Assembly: GCA_041164825.1 (NCBI GenBank)
Contig: JBEAOO010000268.1
Coordinates: 1-5,715 of the forward strand
Length of the DNA stretch: 5,715 nt
Origin: JBEAOO01 sp041164825
Lineage (GTDB): Bacteria; Pseudomonadota; Gammaproteobacteria; Burkholderiales; Burkholderiaceae_C
Direction of reading: 5' to 3'
Shown here: piece by piece, positions 1-5,016 of the stretch
Position numbering within the stretch: the stretch's first letter is position 1
How the letters are laid out: every line of letters starts with the position of its first letter
Notes under the pieces: generated by a model
The model's input: the letters and a program-made list of their open reading frames with translations, nothing else
What the model was told of the DNA's origin: nothing
Databases searched by the model: none
Program-made: the position numbers and the translations under genes

Positions 1-338
1 CAGCTGGTGTCGACGATGTGGGCCTGAAGGTCGGCCGCCAGCGTCGGGTCGAGAGGGACGTAGCCGGCGCCTACCCACAATACGGCCAAGATCGCGACGT
101 ACAGGTCCACGCCCTTGTCGAGCGAAAGAGCGACGATGTCCTCCGCCCGCGGTGAGCGGCCCACCGCGGCGGCGAAGTGGTGCTCAATGAGGCCGGCCAT
201 GCGGGCCACTCTTGTGTGTAGTCCAGCGTAGTCGAGGCGCACCTCGTCCGAGATGAGAGCGAGGGCGTCCGGGTGCTGGGTGCAGACGTCGTTGAACCGG
301 TCGATCACGGTCGACCTCATGGAGTCCTCTCGGGTCAT
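1..338 (-). CDS. NRPS-type adenylation (AMP-binding) protein, N-terminal part, cut by the window edge
   Basis: Translating the minus strand from 338 gives 112 open residues that continue past position 1. The core A1-like motif LDYAGL is at residues 35-40 and the A2-like motif LWVGAGYVPLDP is at 87-98, both hallmarks of amino-acid-activating adenylation domains of the ANL superfamily. Such domains form an aminoacyl-AMP from ATP and load it onto a carrier protein in the cytoplasm. No condensation domain precedes the A domain, so this is either a stand-alone A enzyme or the first module of a larger NRPS; the part that would tell is outside the window. The start at 338 is chosen because it overlaps the stop of the KAS III-like gene as ATGA and has GGAG five bases upstream. 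A second in-frame ATG at 320 is the alternative. Substrate cannot be read, since the specificity residues lie further downstream. Family call is firm; exact role is open. Confidence 0.85.
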   Translation of the reverse strand, partial: MTREDSMRSTVIDRFNDVCTQHPDALALISDEVRLDYAGLHTRVARMAGLIEHHFAAAVGRSPRAEDIVALSLDKGVDLYVAILAVLWVGAGYVPLDPTLAADLQAHIVDTS

Positions 339-347
339 AGCTTCTCC
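335..347 (-). promoter_or_regulatory. Translational coupling site: SD plus ATGA stop/start overlap
   Basis: On the minus strand GGAG (347-344) is followed by AAGCT and then ATGA, in which the adenylation gene's ATG (338-336) overlaps the TGA stop (337-335) of the KAS III-like gene. This is the usual layout for terminating ribosomes re-initiating on the next gene, so the two proteins are probably made in fixed proportion. The overlap is seen directly; coupling is inferred. Confidence 0.75.
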
Positions 348-1285
348 AGGACGCAAGCGCCCCACTGGAACGGACCCGCACTGAACAGCATCGCGCGCTG
401 GCCGGCTGTGAGTGGCAAACGTTTCTGGGCGTGATGCAAGTTGATGAGGTTGTCCGATCCGAAGCAGTGTGCGTGGGTGGCGATGGTCTGCGTGAACGCC
501 TTGGCCTCGCCCACGCCAGCGATCTGGCAGTACAGTCGGCTCATGTCCAAGGAGTAGTTGTTCGTGATGAACGTGTCCACGTCATCCATGCTCAGGCCGG
601 CACTGGCGCAGGTCGTCGCCAGGAGCTCGTAAATGCAGCCCACTTCCGCGTCCAAACTCGGCCGGATCGCCTGCTCGCCATCCCAGACGTTGACGACCTT
701 GCCTTGAAGGCGGTAATCCAGACCCTGCGGAGAGCCGTCGACGAGGCACGCGGCGGCGGCATCGCCGGTGAGGTAGGGGAAGTCGGTGTCCTCGCCGTAC
801 AGGCGCTGCAGCGCGCCTTCTCCCTTGTCGAAGGTGACGATGAGGACGCTGTCGCACTGGTCGGCTGCGACCAGACTGGCAGCCAGTCGCGCGGCCCAGT
901 GAAAGCCCGCGCACCCGGCCATGCCGACGTGGTAATGGACGGCCCGCGACAGCCCCAAGCGCCGGCTCGATTCGCCGAGCCAGGCTAGGTCAAGGCCGCC
1001 GGCCGCGTCCAGGCCGTTCGACGCGAGGATCACCGCGTCGATGGCTTCGCGCGGCCTCACGTCACTCGTCAGGCAGGCCTCTATTGCGGCCTGCGCCAGC
1101 TCAAGGGCGCTGCGGGAGGATCGGGCCAAGGTATCCGCCCCGTGGTCTGCGTGGCGCAAGCGGGCACGCGTGGCATCGCTGGGAATGGCCTCTTCCAGCG
1201 CGACCAGTTCGCCCGCCTCGTACCGCACGGCGCCGAAGTAGACGGGGCGGGGTGCGGCCGGAGGGTCTACAGGACAAGTCGTCAT
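335..1285 (-). CDS. KAS III (FabH)-like ketosynthase/acyltransferase with non-canonical active site
   Basis: A 316-residue protein, the normal length for FabH-type enzymes of the thiolase superfamily. The nucleophile is in GMAGCAGF with Cys125, matching the FabH active-site cysteine region. The C-terminal FSAGPFQWGACVLEKL (301-316) matches the FabH ending G-F-x-W-G-x-x-L. The other two catalytic positions differ: where FabH has HQAN this protein has NNYS (242-245), and the GNTS-type asparagine motif is replaced by HCFGSDN (273-279), with His271 and His273 nearby. Standard FabH condenses an acyl-CoA with malonyl-ACP; related KAS III homologues in natural-product pathways instead move acyl groups to O, N or S nucleophiles. 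Given the replaced residues and the overlapping adenylation gene, a pathway-specific acyl-transferring or chain-joining role is more likely than housekeeping fatty-acid initiation (inference). The start ATG at 1285 lies 22 nt after the cupin stop with AGGGA about nine bases upstream. No signal peptide, so cytoplasmic. Confidence 0.85.
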   Translation of the reverse strand: MTTCPVDPPAAPRPVYFGAVRYEAGELVALEEAIPSDATRARLRHADHGADTLARSSRSALELAQAAIEACLTSDVRPREAIDAVILASNGLDAAGGLDLAWLGESSRRLGLSRAVHYHVGMAGCAGFHWAARLAASLVAADQCDSVLIVTFDKGEGALQRLYGEDTDFPYLTGDAAAACLVDGSPQGLDYRLQGKVVNVWDGEQAIRPSLDAEVGCIYELLATTCASAGLSMDDVDTFITNNYSLDMSRLYCQIAGVGEAKAFTQTIATHAHCFGSDNLINLHHAQKRLPLTAGQRAMLFSAGPFQWGACVLEKL

Positions 1286-1307
1286 GGTCGTGTGTCCCTG
1301 CGAGTCC

Positions 1308-1835
1308 TCAGTCCTTCCAGTACAACGGCTGGCGCACGACCACCTTCAGCAATTGACCCGACTGGCGCCACACACCCTTGAAGCCCCGAGGCAGGACGAA
1401 GATGTCGCCAGCCACATGGTTACTGGTGCGTCCATCGGGTTCGGTGATGGTCACCTCTCCTCTCACAAGGTGGATGACCTCTGTCTCCGGCCAATAGCGG
1501 ATTTCCAGCGTGACTGGATCGATCTCGCACACCTCCACGGCGGCGGTGCGGTTGGGAAAGGTGTACGGGTCGTGGCAGCGGTAGGAGAAATGTGTCCCTT
1601 CTAAGACTCGGTAGTGCGCCGGATCGGTGTCGGGCGCATGGACGGTCTGGATGGACTCGGGCACCGAGGCCGCGATGGGCACCGTTGCCTTTGCGCGCGG
1701 GCTTGCCTTGGGCGGCGATGCAGCTGTGCCCCCCTTGGCCGCCGCGTGGCCCGCCGAAGCGGTCAGCAACAGGGCGGCGCTGGCGCAGTGGAGCGCCGTG
1801 CGCGCGAGCGGATGAAGAATGGAGAATGATTTCAT
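1308..1835 (-). CDS. Exported Cupin_3-type (DUF861-like) single-domain cupin
   Basis: A 175-residue protein. Residues 1-33 form a signal peptide: basic start, hydrophobic ALLLTASAGH, and Ala-rich cleavage region AAA before KGG. An Ala/Pro/Lys-rich linker (about 34-60) follows, then a cupin barrel at roughly 100-170. The barrel shows ETEVIHLVRGEVTIT (117-131), EPDG at 132-135 and GDIFVLPRGFKGVW (143-156), the layout of the Cupin_3 family related to ureidoglycine aminohydrolase-type and sugar-handling cupins. Canonical metal-binding HxH is not obvious, so an enzymatic role is unproven; ligand binding is equally possible. The start at 1835 is chosen because it gives a complete signal peptide, although the upstream SD (AGAG, six bases away) is weak and the frame stays open upstream to 2066. 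It should act in the periplasm. It is followed after 22 nt by the KAS III-like gene, so the two are likely co-transcribed. Substrate unknown. Confidence 0.8.
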   Translation of the reverse strand: MKSFSILHPLARTALHCASAALLLTASAGHAAAKGGTAASPPKASPRAKATVPIAASVPESIQTVHAPDTDPAHYRVLEGTHFSYRCHDPYTFPNRTAAVEVCEIDPVTLEIRYWPETEVIHLVRGEVTITEPDGRTSNHVAGDIFVLPRGFKGVWRQSGQLLKVVVRQPLYWKD

Positions 1836-2004
1836 GGGAAGCTCTGGAAATTCGTGATGAAGAGAACACTCTGCGGACCGTGAATCCAGCAAAGCAGGAA
1901 ACCACGGCGAGATGACCATGTGTTGCGCCCGGGATGGACGCAAGAAAATCGAGGCCGTGCGCTGGATGCGCCACCCCATACTCGCCGTGGGCCGACCGGC
2001 AGTA
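1836..2004. other. Intergenic gap between porin and cupin genes, with short repeats
   Basis: These 169 bases hold no supported gene. A 10-bp direct repeat CGGCAGTATT occurs at 1997-2006, overlapping the porin stop, and again at 2031-2040 inside the porin's 3' end. An imperfect inverted repeat pairs TTGCGCCC (1923-1930) with GGACGCAA (1936-1943), without a T-run on either side, so it is not a good intrinsic terminator. No promoter hexamer pair was convincing; whether the cupin gene has its own promoter is undecided. Confidence 0.4.
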
Positions 2005-2862
2005 TTACAACTGTCTGGAGAGGGAACGAACGGCAGTATTCCGGCTGGGCGTACGAAGTTGCCCATTTTCGGTCAAGGATCCGTAATCCCGGAATGCCTC
2101 GGGATTGGACGTAATCCACCAGGTCAAGCCGAGAGACCAGGCTTTCGCCAGTTTCGCATCGAGTTTTACCTGGCCGCAATTCCAGTTAAGTTCTCGGCTG
2201 CGGGGAATTTTTTCCCGGTCGGCCAGCGCCTGCAGGTAGAAACAGTCGCCCAGCGGATAGGTGCAGAAGGCTTCGACGTTGATCGCGCCGTGAGATGCAC
2301 CCGTCAGGCCTGCGCTTGGCTGCTTGCCGTTGAAAATGCCACCCACACCCGAGTTGTTTTTGTTCCAACCGAAGAACTTGGTCGGGATGTAGCCCAGCCG
2401 GTCATTGAAGCCCGACAGGGTCGCACCCAGGAGCAGCTCCACCCAGGTCGGGGCAGAGGGCCCGTGGTGGGGCGAGGTGGACGTATTGGCGTAGCTCGAA
2501 ACCGGATCGACGATCAACTCACTACCCGTGTCGAGCTCGACAGGACCCGCCGGGTCCTTATAGCCAACCGTAGAATCGGTTTCCAGTGCCGCGTCGGGGA
2601 TGAATCTATCGGCCCCGTTGGGCACGAAAAAAATCGCGTACGCACCCGACCAATCCGATGCCAATGGGGTGGCCCGCACTATCGGCTTGCCCCACGCTTG
2701 CGACGAACCGCGCCAAATGTAATCTGACGTGAGATTTGGTTGCGACGAATGCACTAACGCCGAATTGTCAGGTTCAGCCTGCGCAGCTGACCACGCGATG
2801 ACGAAAAGACAAACGACGAGCGCTTTCGCGCCACCCCGAACGGCTGGCGAATGATTTTTCAA
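2005..2862 (-). CDS. TorF-family putative outer-membrane porin (Gcw_chp type)
   Basis: A 285-residue protein with a clear signal peptide: MKNHS start, hydrophobic ALVVCLFVIAWSAAQA, cleavage after Ala29. The mature start contains LTSDYIWRGSSQAWGKP (44-60), the diagnostic N-terminal strand of the TorF/Gcw_chp family, which matches (S)DYxxRGxSQ...KP. Alternating hydrophobic strands follow, for example AYAIFFV, WVELLLGATL and AWSLGLTWWI. The ending RNTAVRSLSRQL resembles the family's last strand, although these proteins more often end in an aromatic residue; here it ends in Leu. Length is close to the family norm of about 220-290. Two cysteines at 200 and 207 (FCTYPLGDCF) could form a disulfide. 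The start is TTG at 2862-2860, backed by a purine-rich SD (AGGGGGG at 2873-2867). Base composition looks less GC-rich than the KAS III-like gene. Proteins of this family are predicted beta-barrels in the outer membrane; the cargo is unknown. Confidence 0.82.
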   Translation of the reverse strand: MKNHSPAVRGGAKALVVCLFVIAWSAAQAEPDNSALVHSSQPNLTSDYIWRGSSQAWGKPIVRATPLASDWSGAYAIFFVPNGADRFIPDAALETDSTVGYKDPAGPVELDTGSELIVDPVSSYANTSTSPHHGPSAPTWVELLLGATLSGFNDRLGYIPTKFFGWNKNNSGVGGIFNGKQPSAGLTGASHGAINVEAFCTYPLGDCFYLQALADREKIPRSRELNWNCGQVKLDAKLAKAWSLGLTWWITSNPEAFRDYGSLTENGQLRTPSRNTAVRSLSRQL

Positions 2863-2866
2863 ATGA

Positions 2867-2908
2867 CCCCCCTGTTGGAAGCATTCCTGTTAGCAACAGG
2901 CTGCTTCC
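2867..2908 (-). promoter_or_regulatory. Dyad/hairpin adjoining the porin Shine-Dalgarno
   Basis: GGAAGCA (2877-2883) pairs with TGCTTCC (2902-2908), and CCTGTT (2886-2891) pairs with AACAGG (2895-2900) around a 3-nt loop. This gives 13 paired bases with one small internal loop. In the porin mRNA the structure ends immediately before AACAGGGGGG (2876-2867), which carries the SD. The AACAGG of the SD repeats the hairpin's inner arm, so the CCTGTT of the RNA (2900-2895) could pair with either. It could be a protein operator in DNA, an RNA stem-loop, or a switch; the sequence shows the symmetry only. No poly-T tract follows, so a terminator is unlikely. Confidence 0.55.
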
Positions 2909-3124
2909 TTAAAATATTGCGGGCAGTGTAATGGATTTTTAGGCTACGAACGCTCGCGTATCGCCAAAGCAACTCTCGTCGACGGCACAGCCGATCAGGC
3001 CACCGATGACTCGCGTCTAGTACCGGATGAATGGCTCTTCGGCGGCCAATATGCGATCCTTACTGGCCGGCAGGTCTTGAAGGGCCTTCTGGCAGACTTG
3101 AAACAGCAGAGGCCACGATGCTGA
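2894..3124 (+). other. Stop-free stretch upstream of the transposase, possible gene fragment without a start
   Basis: The plus-strand frame is open from just after the TAG at 2891 to the TGA at 3122-3124, 76 codons, with no ATG or GTG in frame. From about 2942 its translation looks protein-like, e.g. GYERSRIAKATLVDGTADQA then LVPDEWLFGGQYAILTGRQV (3023-3082). I do not recognise a family. It may be the tail of a gene whose 5' part was lost when mobile elements arrived, or chance openness in GC-rich DNA. It overlaps the transposase start in another frame, so at least its last codons are not independent. Apart from this and the dyad at 2867-2908, the stretch between the porin and transposase shows nothing else. 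Confidence 0.25.
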
Positions 3125-4079
3125 CCAGCTTGGACAAGAACGCTACGACCACCCCGGCCACGCGCATGGCGATCCAGCAGGCCCATGGCACCGAGGCCGA
3201 GTTGGCGCAACGCTTTGGCGTCGGCAAGTTCACCATCCGAAAGTGGCGCCAACGAACGACGGTCGAAGACGGCAGCCACACGCCGCATCGGCTTCAGACC
3301 ACGCTCAACGCGGGTCAGGAAGAGATCGTCGTCTACCTGCGCACGCACCTGCGCTTGTCGCTGGACGACCTGCTGGCGGTGGTTCGGGAGTTCATCGAAC
3401 CCGCGATGAGCCGATCGGCACTGGACCGGCTTCTGCGTCGGCGTGGCATCAATCGCTTGCCTGAGCCCGAGATCGAGAAGGCCCAGGTTAAATCCTTCAA
3501 AGCCTATGAGCCGGGCTACGTCCACATGGACGTGAAGTACCTGCCGCAGATGGAGGATGAGACCGAACGGCGCTATGTCTTTGTGGCCATCGACCGGGCC
3601 ACGCGATGGGTGTTCATCGCTATCAAGAGCAAGAAGACCGCGGCGGCTGCGCGATCGTTCCTCAACGCACTGCACAAGGCTGCGCCGTTCAAGATCGAGA
3701 CGCTGCTGACGGACAAGGGCCGGGAGTTCACAGACAGGGCCTTCGGGCGACGAGAGAAGGACGCCAGCGGCGAACACGAGTTCGATGCGCTGTGCCAGGC
3801 GCAGGGCTTCGAGCGCCGGCTGACCAAGCCCAAGCATCCGCAGACCAACGGCATGGTGGAGCGCTTCAGCGGCCGACTGGCTCAGGTCCTGAAGTCGCAT
3901 TGCTTCAACACCACGACCTGGAGAAGACGCTGCACCGCTTCGTCTGGCTCTACAACGAACACCTGCCCCAGCGCGCGCTGGACCTGAACACACCGATCCA
4001 GGCGCTCAAGAAATGGCAGGCTACGCATCCCGATCTATTCGCCAAGCGGGTGGCCAATCACCCGGGACCTGACATCTAG
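3118..4079 (+). pseudogene. IS481-family DDE transposase, broken by a one-base frameshift
   Basis: Starts at ATG 3118 with AGAGG six bases upstream. Residues 24-46 are a helix-turn-helix (TEAELAQRFGVGKFTIRKWR). The integrase core carries D138 in HMDVKYLPQ, D199 in LLTDKGREF and E248 in NGMVERF, the full DDE triad with the PQTNGMVERF signature typical of IS481/IS3-like enzymes. After residue 266 (ACG, 3913-3915) frame 1 turns to nonsense and stops at 3987. The true C-terminus continues in the -1 frame from GAC at 3915 as DLEKTLHRFVWLYNEHLPQ and runs to the TAG at 4077-4079. Restoring one base gives about 320 residues, the usual family length. There is no slippery heptamer at the break, so a single-base deletion (or sequencing error) is more likely than programmed frameshifting. 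The terminal inverted repeats could not be located. The protein would normally cut and join the element's ends. Confidence 0.9.
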
Positions 4080-4139
4080 CGTATCCGACGTTGGCTGAGG
4101 GATCGAACTGCGGGCTCAACGCGATGGTTCGCAGCCACG
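4080..4139. other. Short unassigned spacer between IS remnants
   Basis: Sixty bases between the IS481 transposase stop and the recognisable part of the IS3 OrfA scrap. The minus frame from OrfA runs into it and stops at 4116-4118, but the residues there (RGCEPSR) no longer resemble OrfA. It may contain the IS481 right end, but no matching left repeat is visible. Confidence 0.35.
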
Positions 4140-4289
4140 CTCCGCCTGGGCGAAAATCGCGCTGGCCAGTTTCAGGATCTCGTTGGCTCGGCGCAGTTCC
4201 TGGTTCTCGCGTTCGAGTTCCTTCAGGCGTTGCATGCCGGTCGTCGTGGTGCCGGGCCTGTAACCCGAATCGACTTCCTCGCGCTTGAC
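4140..4289 (-). pseudogene. IS3-family OrfA C-terminal fragment
   Basis: Fifty codons on the minus strand read VKREEVDSGYRPGTTTTGMQ, then the leucine-zipper stretch RLKELERENQELRRANEILK and LASAIFAQAE. This is the classic second half of IS3-family OrfA: the RPG-T linker, the LERE-x-x-ELRRANEILK coiled coil used for multimerisation, and the FAQAE ending before the OrfA/OrfB frameshift region. The N-terminal helix-turn-helix and all of OrfB (the DDE part) are missing. On the 5' side it abuts the istB fragment within about ten bases; on the 3' side homology ends abruptly at the GAG codon 4142-4140. It cannot be active. It shows that the stretch was built by nested insertion and deletion. Confidence 0.85.
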
Positions 4290-4296
4290 CCCATTC

Positions 4297-4593
4297 GTTG
4301 AGGCCAAGCTTGATCTGCTGGTCATCGACGACTTCGCCATCTCGCCCATTGGCGCGGCCGAGCGCAACGACTTGCTGGAAGTGCTGGACGACCGGGTGGG
4401 CACAAGATCAACGCTCATCACGAGCCAGTTGCCAGTCAAAGCCTGGCACACCTACCTGGACGATCCCACGCTGGCCGACGCGATCCTGGATCGGGTGGTG
4501 CACAGCAGCCACAAGATCGAGCTCAAGGGCCGGTCACTGCGCGACCCAGCCAAGTCGACCAACGACACCGCACTGCAAGAAGATCCAGCATGA
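4297..4593 (+). pseudogene. istB: IS21-family IstB C-terminal fragment (AAA+ transposition helper)
   Basis: About 98 codons ending at the TGA 4591-4593. LDLLVIDDFAISP holds the Walker B acidic pair, STLITSQLPVKAWH the sensor-I region, and DAILDRVVHSSHKIELKGRSLR the conserved IstB tail. Full IstB proteins have about 250 residues; the N-terminal domain and Walker A loop are absent because the frame joins unrelated IS3 DNA near 4290-4300. IstB is the ATPase partner of the IstA transposase in target selection; this fragment lacks the ATP-binding P-loop and cannot function. The frame happens to be open from TTG 4285, which should not be taken as a genuine start. No istA is present in the window. 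Confidence 0.9.
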
Positions 4594-4705
4594 GTGCGCT
4601 CGTGATCGGGGGGGGTGCCTCCGGCGGCCTGGCAGGGGCTTGGCAACGCCCGCCCACAACTCCAAGACACGCCCTGCGGGCGAATCGACAACCGCCCATC
4701 CACGG

Positions 4706-4842
4706 TGCGTTTCAAATTGATCGTGGACGACTGAGATACATTGAACCCCTCGCTTGCGCGCATCCTCCGCACGTCCACGATGGCGCTGAAACGCCGTCCA
4801 CGATCAGCCTGAAACAGGCGTCCACGATCGCTGAAATACGCA
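4706..4842. repeat. IS21 subterminal repeat array with one inverted copy
   Basis: The 10-mer CGTCCACGAT occurs at 4772-4781, 4795-4804 and 4819-4828, spaced 23 and 24 bp, each followed within 2-4 bases by CTGAAA (4786, 4809, 4831). Its exact reverse complement ATCGTGGACG lies at 4720-4729, preceded by TTTCAA in matching reversed order. The outer ends read TGCG at 4706 and CGCA at 4842 in inverted orientation. These are most likely IstA-binding sites at the element's right end. The reversed copy is unexpected on one end and could mark the left end of a second, tiny derivative. Confidence 0.75.
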
Positions 4843-4843
4843 G

Positions 4844-4864
4844 CCTGCTCATTACTTGAGCAGG
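4844..4864. repeat. Perfect 8-bp inverted repeat just outside the IS21 end
   Basis: CCTGCTCA (4844-4851) and TGAGCAGG (4857-4864) pair perfectly around the 5-nt loop TTACT. It starts one base past the presumed IS21 terminus at 4842. There is no T-tract on either strand, so it is a poor intrinsic terminator. It could be a target-site feature or the remnant of another element's end. Confidence 0.5.
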
Positions 4865-4913
4865 GCAGTGTCGTTACGTGGGTCAGATTTGCTCGAACTC
4901 GCGCCCTGTGGGT

Positions 4914-5001
4914 TGGCCAGTTCTTAATGATCGTCAACAAGCGCCTGCCCACGCAGCTCACCAGCCGAATCGACGAATTGCTGCCGCTTCGCTGGCAGCC
5001 C
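4914..5001 (+). pseudogene. Probable IS66-family TnpC C-terminal scrap, frameshifted
   Basis: In frame with 4914 the sequence reads WPVLND; after skipping one base at 4932 the next frame reads NKRLPTQLTSRIDELLPLRW. Together this resembles the C-terminal signature of IS66 transposases (tyrosine/tryptophan-rich lead, RLPT, then RI-x-ELLP-x-x-W). The catalytic DDE core is absent. The match rests on about 25 residues and remembered family features, so it is tentative. The frame has no stop and runs directly into the next reading frame. Confidence 0.45.
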
Positions 5002-5016
5002 AGACCTGGTCAACAG

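Larger units (their letters stand above)
4297..4842 (+). mobile_element. IS21-family element remnant, right end
   Basis: The istB fragment is followed by 249 non-coding bases and a terminal array ending in TACGCA at 4842. IS21-type ends begin TG and finish CA and carry several internal subterminal repeats bound by IstA, as seen here. The left end, istA and the first two thirds of istB are missing from the window, replaced by the IS3 scrap. Bases 4594-4705 hold no gene; CGCCCGC (4647-4653) and GCGGGCG (4676-4682) form a 7-bp inverted repeat of unknown meaning. Confidence 0.75.

Noticed and set aside
431..988. 185-codon plus-strand open frame antisense to the KAS III-like gene
   Set aside because: The opposite strand encodes a clear FabH-type protein with motifs throughout; this frame is a GC-driven shadow with no recognisable domain.
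1836..2066. Longer cupin protein starting at 2066
   Set aside because: It would overlap the porin's end, and the extra 77 residues would bury a complete signal peptide that begins exactly at 1835.
2877..2908. Rho-independent terminator at the dyad upstream of the porin
   Set aside because: No T-run follows the stem on either strand, and it sits immediately before the porin's ribosome-binding site.
3031..3117. Upstream transposase start at ATG 3031
   Set aside because: The 29 extra residues do not look like an IS481 N-terminus, and the ATG at 3118 has a good AGAGG ribosome-binding site.
3905..3925. Programmed -1 frameshifting in the IS481 transposase
   Set aside because: No slippery heptamer such as A6G occurs at the break, no strong downstream hairpin was evident, and IS481 transposases are normally a single frame.
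2766..4074. TGTCAGGT at 2766-2773 and ACCTGACA at 4067-4074 as terminal inverted repeats of the IS481 element
   Set aside because: The left copy lies inside the porin's N-terminal coding region, just after a natural signal peptide, and homology does not extend beyond eight bases. Most likely chance.
4772..4836. Three spaced CGTCCACGAT repeats resembling a CRISPR array
   Set aside because: Repeat units are only 10 bp plus CTGAAA, intervals are 23-24 bp with very short spacers, an inverted copy is present, and the context is the right end of an IS21 element.
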